A stretch of 64,000 bases of DNA from Paramecium sonneborni (GCA_905182985.1 CAJJDN010000148.1:236301-300300); one strand, 5' to 3'; counted from the stretch's first letter, positions 39,756 to 52,813 are shown. Numbers and translations are program-made. The notes: generated by a model not told the origin, from the sequence alone.

Positions 39756-40544
39756 AATAATACCATTTTATTATTTTTCTTATTCTTGTTACTAAGGTAA
39801 TTTTTATTATCTTTTTTTTATCTTTCTTTTAACTTTACTGCTATTATTAGTATTAATCTCCTTTATTTTTATTTCATTGATATCAATTTATATTTTATTG
39901 TTATTTAATTATCTGGCTGACTAAAGTTTAATTTATAAATGATCTCATTTGGATAAATTTCATAATTAAATCTAAACTAATTTTATCTAATATAATGTAA
40001 AAGTTTAGTTTTCACTACTAAATACAGGATAGGTTTATTAATTATAGTTTTATTTAAAATGGTATACAAATGAGAGGGGATAATTTTGTTTTATTTTTTA
40101 AAAGGATCTATATCATCTGAAAAATTCAGTACTGAAAAGAATAAAATAATATCTTTCTCATTTAGACCAAACATCTGGATTTAAACTCAAACAGACAAAA
40201 ATATAAAAAAAACAGAAAATCTCATTTTAAATATTCCCAAATCTTTAAAACAGCAGATTTAAACCTAAGAATTAAATAAAAACACAATTAAGTTGTTGCT
40301 TCTTGAATGAAATTTTTTGATAATATTAAATAAAAATTTGTGTATTATAAATTATTGTTAGCAGGAATTAGATTAAAAAGTCATGAATAATTTAATAAAA
40401 TGTTAACCTATAATTAAGGAAACATCTTATATTGGTAAAATTTGATGAAATAATCTTTCATTTAAAAGTAGAATAAAATTTATAATGCAATTTATTATTT
40501 TAATAATAATAATCAAATTAATTAGTTTATTTCATAAAAAATTA
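39756..40544. other. Intergenic stretch upstream of the PARP gene
   Basis: A low-complexity minus-strand frame occurs near 39.76-39.96 kb. The rest holds no recognised feature. Confidence 0.4.
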
Positions 40545-43500
40545 ATGAGAAGTGTTTCTGTGGATTAACAAAAAAAGAACTAAATGTTCCTATTCGTGAC
40601 TAGAACTTGTTCTCAATTCCCTTCCGTTAATCGAAACATTCCCAAGTTAATCTATACTAGAGATAATTTAACAATAAATTATGTGTATAATCTCTTGTAT
40701 TTATATGAAAAAGGTACTTATCAAATTAAAATTAGAGCTTAAAAAGGTCTCTAAACAGTAAACTGAAGCTGAAAATATATTTAACTAATTAAATGATTAT
40801 GCGATGTATCTAACAGATAAATTAGGACTTTACGAACTATCTTTATTAATTTTTCGTTGGATTATTAAGCATAAATCATTATTGAAAACTTCAAATATAT
40901 TGTATTTATTCAAACATTTATTATAGTTGTTTAGTTTATATCAATTTGGGATCTTTATATATCAAAATTGGGAATAAATAAGCAGTAATTGCTGTAGAAA
41001 AAGCTTTAAATTTAACCTAGGAATTCGATATAAATTTGAACGTAAAAACTTATTCAAATATTGCAAATGCACTTAATTAGATGAATATGTAATAATGATA
41101 AGTTATTTATTCAAGGAATGAAAAAGCTATATAAGTATTAATCAAAGCAATAGAATCAGGTGATAAGAATGGGGATCCTGATAATAAAGAAATAGAAATA
41201 ATTTTAGTTGAGACATATTTTAAATATGCAGTGTAATTGGAAAAGTTAAATAAATTGGAAGATTCTGTAAAACAGTATTAAAATGGTATAAAAATTGCAA
41301 ATAAATATATTGATGACCACAATCCTTAATTTTAAAAATTTTATAGTTTATATCAAGATGCACTATATAAATAAAATAAATTATCAAACAGAGCAAAACT
41401 TTTATAAAAGGAAAGGCTTGTTAAAATTGGCAATCATCCTGCTTCAAAAATTCCTTAACATGTCAGGTTTCTCAAAGGTATTGAAGAATTGTTACATTGT
41501 GCAGATATTGAAGTTGAAGTAATTAAAAAAAAATCTTATCATGTTGATATTCTATTAGATAAGTATTAAGATTTACCAATTAAAATAAATCTGAAGGAAG
41601 ATGAATTTAGGAAAGAAAAAAAATTAATAAATCATCAATTTAATACTTATTAATTAAAAGGGCAAGAAGAAAATAATATTTCTTAATCATAATAAATGAT
41701 TTATCTTCAAAGTTTTATCGTTAAAAAGTTTCAAAAAGAAGCCATTTAAAATAATATATAATTTAAGATAGATTAGGAACTGTATTAATATGAAGTCGAG
41801 TGTGAATAAGAATAGGAAAAGGCTGATAAGTTTTTTTAGAAATTAAAAGTCACTTTAGATCATATTATAATATTAACTTTTAAATTTGATTCAACTGATG
41901 AAATTACAAAGATTTAAGGATTATTAGGTTTAGATAGAATGAAAAAAAAGTTAATTTAATAACTTAATATCAAAAAATTTGATTTATTATTGTCCTCTAA
42001 TATTTCTTTAGAAGATTTTAAAAACGTTGTTCCACTACAAAATAAAGCTTAAGAATTAAAAATTAATTCAAATTAAATCATTTTAATATGTTAATCGAAA
42101 TAATTTTAGAAAATTAAAATATTGTAAAAGTAACTAAATGATTTTGTTTAACAATCTAATAAATTTTAACTAATTATAGAGCCTTTTGAAATTAATTTAA
42201 CTTTTCCTCCCGATCAAAATTATGTTGCAAAAAAAATAAAACAACTTTAAGATTAAGAAGAACGGCTAGAAATTATTTTATAACAATCACTTCAAATAGA
42301 AAAAAAAAAGATGTTTTTTGTAAAGGTCACAATTTAAATATGGATTTAAGAAGCAGATATGAAATATAAAGGTTATTAAAATGAAATTTCAAGGTTAAAA
42401 AATGAAATTATGCTAATATTTTTCCCTATTAAGTATATAACTTTAACTGATAAATCCAAAATCATTCTATGGGATTAATTTTTGAGGTTATTTTATATGA
42501 ACAATCCTTTAGAATGTTGGACCATCCATAAAAATAATGAATTGATGATAATTGAAATTTAAGGAGAATCAGATATGATAAATGAAAAATATCTGTAGAT
42601 TTATTCAGATTTAAATGAGTTTTCATGCTCAATATTTTGCTTTAATTGCTAAGAATAAATTATTAAGATCCTTAAAAAGAAATAAAAATTTGAGAACTTA
42701 TACAAATCAAACTTTGCATCAATTGCTAATTAATTTGGAAAATGTTTACTCAAAATTTCTGGTGTTAATGTAACGGAATCAACCATTTAAGTCACTATAT
42801 TTCATAATCAATAGTTAGATTTATAACTAATAAAATAACAATTATAAGAATAATTTTTTGATTAATTAAACTACCACAAAGAGAATAATTTTGATATTGA
42901 AGATTTATGGCAATTTTTAGGGATAGAAAAATAAATATTTCTCGAATAACATAAAATAACTGTATCTAAAATGAACAAAGAATACTATTTTATTGGATTA
43001 AACAAAAATTTAAAGGAAATTAAAGAACAATTAACACAAATAAAAAAACATATATCAGAAAATTTAATAGCTAAAAGCATCGATTGTCCAAAAATTCTTA
43101 TTTTTAATCGACTTAAATAATAGTGGTTAGATGCACATTTATAAAATGAATATTTTTAGAATATTTATGTGAATTATTCATAGGAATTAAAAATTATATT
43201 ACACGCAAAGGATTAATTTTAATTAAATGAAAAATATAATTCTATTTGTGAAGAAATTAAATAACTTGAAAAAAAAACAGTTAGTAAAATATGTAGATTT
43301 TAAGAAAAGCAAACTAAATTTTTTGAAAAGCATTTAAAAATATTTTCAAAATAGTTAGAAAAATAATATAATATCATATTTGAATTTGATAAGAAATTTA
43401 GTTACTAAATTTTATCCTAATTAGAATATGGCTCTAAAAAAATTTAGCTTATCTCAACTGACATTACTTTAATTGAATGTGATGCTATTGTTAATTTTAT

Positions 43501-45403
43501 TAATCATATTGCTGGATAGAGCAAAGGATTAAATTAACATATTTTGGATTTTGGCGGTGGAGCATATTAAAAATTTATTGAAAATGTTATTCAAAGTACC
43601 AAATAATTCGATTAAATTGAAGTTGCTGTTTTTGAACTGAGTTAATTTAGACCAACAAGATATATAATAAATGTGTTTATTCCTTTAGACATTAATGGAA
43701 ATTAAGTATAGTATGGATAAAATTTAGAAAGAAACATTGAAGCTTTATTTAATAAAATTGAGAATAATAATTATCATATTTAGACCTTAACTATACCTAC
43801 ACTGATTGGAGAAAATAAAATTTAGATAGATAATTACATTACCAATATATATTTGGATTGCATTATTAATAGATTTTTTCAAAGTAATAATTTGATTAAA
43901 AAAATTATTTTAAATGAACCCAATTATTTATAAATTGATTAATTTAATCTCAATTTGTAGAGAACATTAGCAGGCTAACAAAATAATGCAAAGTTTTAAT
44001 GGCAATGGAAAAATGACAAAAACTTTGAAAATTATCCTTTGGATATTAATTCTTAAATAGATAATGGATATATACAATTTTTATCATCAAACTAAGAAAC
44101 AACTGTGGCCTTAAACTATTAAATTACCTCTTTTCCAAGTACACATTTGGTAAATTTACAAAATTCAAGAATATAAGAATTATCATCTACTTAATAAAGT
44201 AACCTAATAATCAAGTATTAAGGCATCAACAAGAAATATTATATCAATAATGAATATGTTTAAGATCCTTTAAATAATTATTTCATTATTTAAGAGCAAA
44301 ATTAAAATTTTTAATTTTATATATTTTGGAAGAAACTTGATATTGTTTTTAATTAAGAAGGAGTTTACTAAATTAATAGAATTACAAAATATAAAAGAGA
44401 AGTATAAAAAATCCCTATAGTTTAAAAACATAATGTTTTAGTTGGTTAGAATTATAGTTTCAAAACTAAGATTAACTAAAAAATTGAAAGTTATAATTCA
44501 TTTTTAATCTAATCATTTGATCAAAAATTAAATGAAAAAATTTTGAAAGAAATTAAAACTGAATTATAAAAATACTTAACTCAATTAAATATATAAATTC
44601 CTCACATAGGTGATTAAGATTTAGAAAAATTCTCAAACTTTTTAGATTCAGTTACATAGAGATTTGATGGTAATATTACTTAAGGATAAAAAATTAAAAT
44701 TGAGATTTTTAAAAACAAGGAAAGAAAAGTTCAAGCTTAGATAGAATTAATTATGAATTATGTCAAGCAATATCCAAAGAAATGGATTAAATAAAGTGAC
44801 AATTTTATTAAAGTTCCCCTTTAATAAAATTCAAAGGAATTTTGTAAAATCTAATAGAATTTTTAGAAAACTGATAATGGAACAATAACAGCTATTAATA
44901 GAATTTAAAATTAATCTTTATGGGAAAACTATATATAGGAAAGAAATAAATTATTTGGTATCCATAAAAATTAAAAAAATATTTTAAATAAAATTGAATA
45001 AAAAAGATACCTATGGCATGGAGTCCATTCTTAACATCCTTCTGTGATTTATAAAAGCTAAAAAGAAGGGTTTGATGTTACATTTAGTTAAGTAATTATA
45101 TTATGATTCTAGATTGGTTTATGGGGAGATGGTATCTATTTTGCTGAAAATGCAGCTTATTCAAGAAACTATTCTTATTAAATAACTTAATAAGACGATC
45201 CAAATCATGTAGGAATGAAAGTAATGTTATATTGTTTGGTTACAACTGGTAGAGTCTAAGAAACAGAGGAGAATAGGAATATAAGAAGGCCAAACTAAGG
45301 ATATGATTCTATAAAAGGTTAGACTAATGGAAGCTATGTATATATTCTTTATAAGATGGATGTAAGAAGAGCTTACCCGGCGTATGAAGTAATTTATTAA
45401 TGA
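40545..45403 (+). CDS. TPR-like / macro / WWE / PARP-domain ADP-ribosyltransferase
   Basis: 1596 residues, unbroken after three introns (40714-40735, 40902-40926, 45092-45112), with an exact codon count. PARP domains transfer ADP-ribose from NAD to proteins. In order: TPR-like helices (about residues 60-270), a long Q/K/N-rich region to about 940, a macro domain with TDITLIECDAIVN (Asp about 957), a WWE-like segment with WQWKNDKNFENYP (about 1137), and a C-terminal PARP domain. Catalytic His lies in LWHGVHSQ (about 1476) and Tyr in GDGIYFAENAAYSRNYS (about 1520). At the usual Glu the ending reads AYPAYEVIYQ, so Ala aligns with the Glu of AYPEYLITYQ-type ends (Glu two residues later). Family knowledge then predicts mono-ADP-ribosylation, or no activity, rather than chain formation. 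Macro plus WWE plus PARP recalls PARP14. The start is the ATG that keeps the first exon open. Confidence 0.87.
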
Positions 45404-45640
45404 ATTTACAACAAAAATACATTTCTAGTATAAATCAAATAATAATATAATTTAGATATCTATTTTTCAATTATGATTAGCTTATAAATTATTGGTTAAT
45501 ATTTTAATATTTTTAAATAATGTCTCAATATCAACCTAACTCTTCTTATTTTTCCTAATACAATTCTTTTATTAATTCATATCTTTCTTCATATAATTTT
45601 ATAATTACTTAAACAGTCAGACTAATTGTACAATTACTGA

Positions 45641-46561
45641 GAACCCTATTAAAAAAATAAATTAACCCATCAAATCATATTCTTTTACGAAAAGTTATTA
45701 TTCCACTTACATCATGAATAGCTAATATAGCATTTAAGAAAACAATAATAAAGAAAAGTCAGGAATGGCTATTTATATCAAAATCTTATTATTTTCAAAT
45801 TTACTTGGGTATCTTGTATTGATTATGGAAAGAATTGTAGTGGTTTCATTGGAACAGATACATTTTTAGCTAGAGTAACAACAGGAAATAAGATTTGTAG
45901 ATTAAAATAATGTGAAGATATTACTGGTGGAACTTCAAATTCTAATTGTAATGGAGTTATCTTAGGAAGGTCTTGTGTCTCTAATGGAACCAATTGTATG
46001 GCAATGACTGCTTGCTCATCTTAGAAGAATATTACTTCTTGTAATGGAGGTGGTTTAGAAAATAGTAAATAAGTTACTTGTGCTTTCACTCTTACTGGAA
46101 CTGATAAGGTTAATGGAACTTGTAAGACATTCACAGCATGTGCAGATGCTAGCAAAGATAAATTAGCTCGTACTACTAATCCATCATGCAAATGGACTGA
46201 AAATTCAACAGGAACATCTTCTGCTAATCATACATGTGATACATTTGCAACTGAAACTGATTGTAGACCTATTCCAGGTTTTGATGGAACTACATACACA
46301 GTTTTTGTGTTGTAAAATGGAAAATGCACAGCAGCTGATCCAGGAACTATGACAGATAACAAGATATGTTACATTAAATCGGCTTACACTTATAGTTGGA
46401 ATGCCGCTACTAATAAATGTGAAAGTTGTATTTCAGGATCTGTTAATCCAAACAATTCAAATGGATCTAACACCTCAACAGATCCAGGAACAGGAACAAA
46501 TACAGATAGTGCATTCATTTTATCAGCAATTTCATTTGGTATTTTGGGATTAATGGCTTGA
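45641..46561 (+). pseudogene. 5'-truncated surface-antigen-like gene with GPI-anchor tail
   Basis: From about 45803 the frame gives a Cys- and Thr-rich protein like the C-terminal part of Paramecium variable surface (immobilisation) antigens: regularly spaced Cys, N-glycosylation-type NGT/NST motifs, a Gly/Asn/Ser/Thr spacer, and a hydrophobic end SAFILSAISFGILGLMA typical of a GPI-anchor signal; TGA at 46559. Full antigens are thousands of residues long; here only about 250 remain. The frame opens right after TGA 45638-45640 and holds no ATG with a signal peptide before the antigen part. A hydrophobic ATG-start segment (45765) lies in another frame and cannot be joined by a plausible intron. 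Most likely a fragment left by recombination, or a short antigen whose first exon is lost. Confidence 0.7.
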
Positions 46562-46907
46562 TTTTTATTTTCATATTATATAGGGAAAAATATTATTATT
46601 ACAATTTATTTTCATATCTTCACAAGAGTTGTTTGAAAAAATAACAACCTTAAAATAAAAAAAATATCTCTATAGATAATTGGTTTAATTAAATTTTCCC
46701 TCTAATAATCTATAATTGAATATAAAAACAAATTTATTGAACTAAATACTGATTTCTATATTAACAAATATTAATTAACCATTCGATTCAAATTCAAAAT
46801 TATCATTGAGAATTGATATAAGTGAACTTAACTATGAAAAATTTTTTATAATTAGTATATTTGGGCTTTCTTTATAAAATAAATTAGTTAATTTAAAGTA
46901 AAATAGA
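46562..46907. other. Short intergenic stretch
   Basis: AT-rich spacer between the antigen relic and the protease gene, with no recognised feature. Confidence 0.5.
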
Positions 46908-48209
46908 ATGGAAATACTCTAATTATTTTGCTGTTTTTAAAGCAGAAGCGGAGAAAAATAAAATGATTAGGAGAGGCCTTTAAAAAAACAAATTAAAGAG
47001 GAAGAGAATAAGCAAAGAAATTAAAATGTGATTATAGTTCCATTAGACTACTAAAATTACTATTCTTCAAAAATTTAGAATCAATTTAATAATCAAGAAA
47101 GCAATGAAATAAGTAATTGGAATAAGGAATGCATAGAATAAAAATTTGATAGATATCAATTGTAATTAAAGAACTAGGATTATGATAATCTAATAATTTA
47201 TATTAACATTTTGTATTATTATTGTGAAAAGAGTTTAAAATAAGATGTGAATCAACTCAATAATTATGAATGTAAAGGTAAATTGTACTAAACTGAATAT
47301 GATTAAAATAATAATCCAAAATTTAGATTAGAAGAAGGAAATTTTTTGATAAATTTACAATAAAAGACTTTCTAAAAATAAGGAAGTGGAGATTAAAATG
47401 AAATAGATGAAAACATTGTTTCAAATAACATAATAGTATACCCTATTTTAGATAATAATATCTCTAAAAATCATATAATACCAATTAAGATAATAGATTA
47501 AGAAACAAATAAATAAATAAATAATTAAGTATATAATAGATAGATTGATAAAAAATAGCAAAATTAAAAAATTTGGTGTAAGTACAATTAATAATTGTCA
47601 ACTAATGATTTGAATATATTAGAAAATAAGAAGTGGATGACCAGTAGTATTATTGATAGTTATGTTCTTTATCTTAATCAATCTAGCGATAGGGAATATT
47701 TTTAATTATCAAAAAATTAGAGAAAGACCTTAAAAAGAACTCTATTTTTCCCTTCAAGTTTAACTACAAATTTTGGAGAGTATTAAACAGAAGATAAAGT
47801 AAGAAGCTTATTTGAATAAGAAATGCCTAAATTTAAGGATGTTAAATTTGATCTTTCTAAAATTTATCGTTACATAGGATTTCCAATCAATAGAAGAAAT
47901 CGTCATTGGTTTTTTGTTTTATTTGATTTAACTAAATAAGAAGTCTTTGTTTTTGATTCTTTAAATAAATCTCAATTAGTGTAGGATGATAAATTAATAA
48001 ATACAATTGCAGAAATATTTCAATTAAATTCAGTATAAATTAAAGAGCATTAATATTCTGGTCAATAAAAAGACAGTTATTCATGTGGATATCGTGTTTG
48101 TAGTATTATGAAATTCTGGTATGAAAAATAATTACATCAAAATACTTAATATCAATATTATGAAGATAAGATGATTAGTGAATTATAGAAATTAATAAAA
48201 GAATTATGA
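46908..48209 (+). CDS. Ulp1/SENP-type (C48) cysteine protease
   Basis: An uninterrupted intronless code-6 frame of 433 residues with exact start and TGA stop (48207-48209). The C-terminal ~200 residues carry the Ulp1 pattern: WMTSSIIDSYVLYL (substrate-groove start), RHWFFVLFD with catalytic His about 333, VFVFDS with Asp about 350, and SGQQKDSYSCGYRVC with the oxyanion Gln 386/387 and nucleophile Cys about 393. All triad residues are present. Family members remove SUMO or related ubiquitin-like tags and process their precursors. The first ~230 residues are Q/N/K-rich and probably disordered, as is common for targeting regions of this family. It lies on the same strand as the PARP gene, separated by the antigen relic; no functional link can be shown. 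Confidence 0.87.
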
Positions 48210-48895
48210 TTAATATTTATTATAAATTTATATGTGAAATGAAGTTAATAATTATGATTGTAATTCTCTTCTAAATTGATATTTTAATTTCTTAAAACAT
48301 TAACAAGAAATAAATAAGTAAAACATAAATAATTTCATAACTCAATTGCTTATTGCATATTTTCACATAATTTATTAGGACCCTATATTTATCTTTTTTG
48401 AATATAGGGTATTTTAGGTTGGTGAATTTAAAATAGGCACTTTAATTCTATTTTATTAAGTTTATATGTAACATTGACAAGTTACAGATTATTTGTTATC
48501 CTAAAACTTTTCCAAATAGTCTTATGAGTGTGATTCACATATACCCATATATTAAGGCAAAATTATTGAAATGTTAAACTTTAAATATAAAACTTAAGAA
48601 AAGTGAGATAAATTAACGGAATTTATAAATAATTGATAAATATTTAACTGTTAAATCAACTGATTATTTTCAAAATCAAATAATCATTTTAACAAAAATA
48701 GGTTCTTATATGAATGAATCTATACATTTATAGTAATAAATTTATTTAGTCAATTGAATATTAATCAATAATATAAATGAAATTTAAATAAATATTTCAA
48801 AATATTTCTTATCCATCCTTTATATATTAAATAACAAGATTAAATTATTCTATTTTATTTAGAATTTAACAAATTACTTAGATGTATATACTAAT
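48210..48895. other. Convergent intergenic stretch
   Basis: AT-rich spacer between the protease (+) and the Rab relic (-). No feature recognised. Confidence 0.5.
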
Positions 48896-49490
48896 TCAAA
48901 ACATTTTACAACATTCACTTTCAGTTTTTATTTTTTCATCTTTTTATGCATTTTATGTCTGTTTCTTTTACTTAAGACTCAAATTTCCTTTTTACATTTG
49001 ATTCCAAACTCTTGTTGTTATATTTTCTATAACTAATTCTACATTTTATCCTGTCAAACAAGAAATCTCAAAATATGGAATATTTAATTCATTTGCCATC
49101 TGTTGTGCTTCTTCATGTGATTCACTATAATAATGATGGTCTTATTAATCAGATTTATTTCCAACTAATATTAATTGTGCATCTCAATTATAATTATTCA
49201 TACAGATCAAAAAACAAAATAAAACCAAAAAGCTGACTTATAGAATTCAAATGAAGCAAATTTCAACTTCTCAGCTCCAGGCTATTATGTAAATTTGAAC
49301 ATTTTACTGTATCAAAAATTTAAAGTCTCAATTTACCTTCATTATATATTTTCGATTTCAAATCTATTCCTTAAGTTTCTTCATAATTTGACTTATAATT
49401 GTTCTCACAAAATCGAAATAGAAAAGCAGTCTTACCAACCATATTTGATCCCACTAACATCAATTTCATTACTTCCTATTTCTCAATCAT
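48896..49490 (-). pseudogene. Rab-family small GTPase pseudogene
   Basis: Small GTPases switch vesicle traffic by GTP binding. From the ATG at 49490: P-loop GSNMVGKTAF, switch I-like TQGIDLKSK, LQIFDT, then a 26-nt intron (GTAAAA...TAATAG) leading to PGAEKLKFASFEFYKSAF, so the usual DTAG reads DTPG. Then the frame slips at a T run. The segment between the FFDL strand and the fourth motif is missing or shortened, and a TGA precedes DAQLILVGNKSD (NKxD guanine motif). The end is intact, with EISCLTGQNV (SAK-like) and CCKMF (prenylation cysteines). Slippage, an internal deletion and a nonsense codon together indicate a dead gene, although both ends are well preserved, so the loss looks recent. 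Confidence 0.75.
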
Positions 49491-49684
49491 TATTTTAATA
49501 ATACTTATATTATCATAAATATAAATAATTAGATAATATAAAAAATTATATTATAATTGAAGAGAATCATAAATTATATTAGAATACACATTATATTGAA
49601 ATTATTTCATATAATAAATTCAAGATTAATATTAATAACAATAATTATTATATATTGAAATATTAATTCTAATTTGATATTAAT

Positions 49685-50731
49685 ATGAAACATTTTTCAT
49701 ATTTGTCTGAAGATATTTATACTTATGAAAACTTAGTTGAATTGAAAAGAATTCTCGAGTTTGATGGATTTGGAGTATCAAAAATCATTGAAGAAGACCA
49801 ATGCATCTAGTATTCAATTAATAGGGAAAAATGTATTAGATTAAGTGATCTAGTTTATTTTATAGTAAATGATGTTAATTTTAACATAGTCTTTTAAATT
49901 AGTTAGAATCCATTTAGGCTAGCTTTTGGTCTTACTAAAATCATTAGCTGAAAAAGTTAAATAGCTGCAATAAGCAAATATAGAGCATCATTATTTGGAT
50001 TGTAATAGAATTTGGCTGAAATTCAATGATTAAGAATAAGTATTTAAAATTTATTATGAAACATAAAATTATACTATTCATTTTACAGGTTATCAATGTC
50101 CAAATTATGAAGATTTTGATGAACAGAATTTATCCATGAAGTCATCATAAAAAATACTCATTATTATAAAATATATTATTGATAATTATTTTGATAAAGT
50201 AATACTATAAGAAAATAAAAATGTTGTTAAGAAAAATATTATAGATCAATTATATTATGGAATACATAATAAAGATTTAGATAAATTAATTAATGAAATA
50301 GATAAAATATATTAAAGAATTATAAATTTGATAAAGATAGATAAATCATATCTGCTGATGAATATGTTGAATCTTTAAAATACTAAAGATATGAAAGGAA
50401 AATATACTATGAGAATGACATAAAAAAAATTATGAATAAAACAAATCCAGAATAAATGAAATCAACCAAATTTTAAGCATATCTAAGAGAAAACTGCATA
50501 TATTATTACCTTCCATCTATTGTTTAATAACTTGATAGTTCTAAATTATACGAAAGAGTAGTATCAGATGATGTTAAGATTTTAAAAGCTTTTGAGTAGT
50601 TTCAATAAATTTAATCAGATATTCAAACTAAGATATAAAATTTCATTGAAGCATAAGTTATATAAGCAGTAAAAGAATAAATTTAATACTTATACATATA
50701 TTTTTAAGTATACATTCTAATCAAATATTGA
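49685..50731 (+). CDS. Hypothetical protein of unknown family
   Basis: Not recognised. With code 6 it gives about 342 residues if a 19-nt intron (49929-49947, beginning GTC, so unusual) is removed and one base is added in an A run near 50318. Without that base the frame ends early at a TGA near 50431. Composition is rich in I, K, N and Q with helical character. Visible pieces are MKHFSYLSEDIYTYENLVE at the start and YTIHFTGYQCPNYEDFDEQN in the middle. No membrane span or signal peptide is seen. The stop TGA (50729-50731) lies tail to tail with the minus-strand WD40 relic. It may be a real gene with an assembly indel or an early pseudogene. Confidence 0.5.
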
Positions 50732-52282
50732 TAATTATGATGATTAAAAACCTAATATTAATAAACTTTAGTTTATATTTCATAAATTTAATATGTTTTT
50801 TAATTGGAATCCCAAAAAGTTAAATATTTAGCATCCTTTGTCATTGTACCTGAAATCGAATTGCTTTGTTATTTCACTTTTTCTACTATCTTATACATAC
50901 CATCACTCTATTCTCTCAGTAAATAAACAGAAAACTTATGTCGAACAAGTAGAATATTTTACTCCTAATTGTAAACAATAGGAAAGAGATTCAAATCAAA
51001 TACTTCTTGATCACTCTTTAATTCTATTGTCTTTGAAGTATTCTTTATAAATGTTTCATCCTTTATTTCGAATATACGAATATAATTTCTATCTGAAATA
51101 TCTCCTCCAATCCAAATAAATAAATCATTTCTTAAGAAACATACTTTTGTTCCATATTCATTCTAAGTTTGTGTAATTTAATTTTTATACTCTCAATTAT
51201 TAGACTTATTCTTTTACCACATATTAATTTATTTATCATCACCACATGAAATTAAAACATTTTCAACAAAATTTAATGTGTTACTATTTATACAACATTT
51301 ACTTTCCATTAATGATTACTGTAATTTTCATTCATTATTATTAATATCAAAAGTCCAAATTTTAATTGATTTATCTTAACTACAAGAAATTAGTTAACTA
51401 TCATCTTTCCTCAATAATATACACTCAATCTAATCAGTATGATCTGTATACGCTTAAGTAGATTTCCATTATTTAAAATTAAGTTATTTCCAACATCTTA
51501 TTGAGGAATCTCCAGAACCACATATGATACTATTCATTGAATTAGTAAAGGTAAGACATCGAATAGCATCTGTATGTCCTTTCAATTTTAAAACTTCTTT
51601 CATTTTACGATCCATCATTATTAAATGAAATTGCAAAACAATCATCATATTAATTATTATTATTATTCACTAATTTTAAATTGATGGGATCATTTTTTAA
51701 TTATTTAATCTATTTTTAATGCTTATTAACAACACTCTATATTTTTTATTTTAGATCTATAATTAATTATTTATTCTTGTTATTCAAATACTACACCTTC
51801 GTAGTTGTTTTAATTATCCAAGATAAATTAATTGATTTGATCTCTTTAAGAATAACTTCATTATATTCATTTTTTTAAGAATTTGTGATTAAATGATCTA
51901 ATTCTTCAAAAAAACTATAAGTTTAGTTTTATGCTCCAATCTCATAAAGAACTTTAATCCATTCCTCACAATTTCCAATCAATTGATCAAGAGTCTAAAG
52001 AATGTTAGATTTTATTTCAATTAAATTTCTCTATATTATTTCAACTTATTCAATGTTTGTTTAAATTAAATTTTCCTTAAATTCATTTTATTTAATCAGA
52101 TTGTAATCAATACTTTATAAAACCTTATTTAAACCAACCATTTTCACATTGGATTCAAAATCTTCTAAACAATTTGAACAAAGTAATCTCTCATTTTTAA
52201 TTAAACTTGGATCAAATACAACCATTTGTATTGGTAAGTTGTGATTTCTTGAACATTACAGATCAACATCTTATTCTATCAT
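50732..52282 (-). pseudogene. Zinc-ribbon / WD40-repeat gene with two TGA codons at Trp positions
   Basis: The start at 52282 gives a Cys/His module (LQCSRNHNLPIQMVVFDP, RLLCSNCLEDFE), then a coiled coil with YSFFEELDHLI, then WD repeats (LKGHTDAIRCLTFT, LISCSQDKSIKIWTF, LISCGDDKQINMW). WD proteins of this kind act as interaction scaffolds. The frame shifts by one near 51610, between FNNDGS and the first WD repeat, with no suitable intron. TGA codons at 51328-51330 and 51193-51195 sit where the repeat pattern expects Trp (NNE-KLQQS and SNN-EYKKQ). After these the frame is long and coherent. Likely a recent pseudogene of a large paralogous family; an exact 3' end is not certain. Confidence 0.65.
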
Positions 52283-52813
52283 TATTGATTTAATTAATTT
52301 ACTCGTATTAATAATAATTAAATATTAATCAAAAAAAAAATATATTTTATAAAGAAAAAATTGAATGTATTAATCAGATCATTTATTATTTAAATATGAT
52401 TGTTTATATGGATTATTTATATATAACCATTTCCATATATGACATAATATTTTAACTCTTTCTATTTGATTTTAATTTTATCAATTGAAGTTCTGAATTT
52501 CTAAATCAATTCAATTTTTCTATTTCATTTCAAAAAAATATTTATCATTATCTCATTTAAAGTAATGCTAAGATAATTAAAGAGAAAAGATAATAAAATA
52601 GAGAAAAATAGAAAAAGAACAGAATTACATCTATTTATAAACTAGAAAATTATGTAATTAACAGAAGATAATTGAAATTAAGCTAGAAAAGAGTAATACT
52701 CATAACTTTATTATTACAATAAAGTTAAACTAGAAATAAATAAATAAACAAATGAATTTGATATAATTATTAAATAATATAACTATTTGGATAAATAATG
52801 ATATTTCAATTTG
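52283..52813. other. AT-rich intergenic stretch
   Basis: Upstream of one minus-strand zinc-ribbon gene and downstream of another. No feature recognised. Confidence 0.5.

Noticed and set aside
41295..41522. A short standard-code ORF within the PARP gene.
   Set aside because: It lies in another frame of the long code-6 gene and has no family likeness.
46349..46561. A separate 70-residue gene with a hydrophobic tail.
   Set aside because: It is only the last part of the surface-antigen frame, seen alone because TAA was read as stop upstream.
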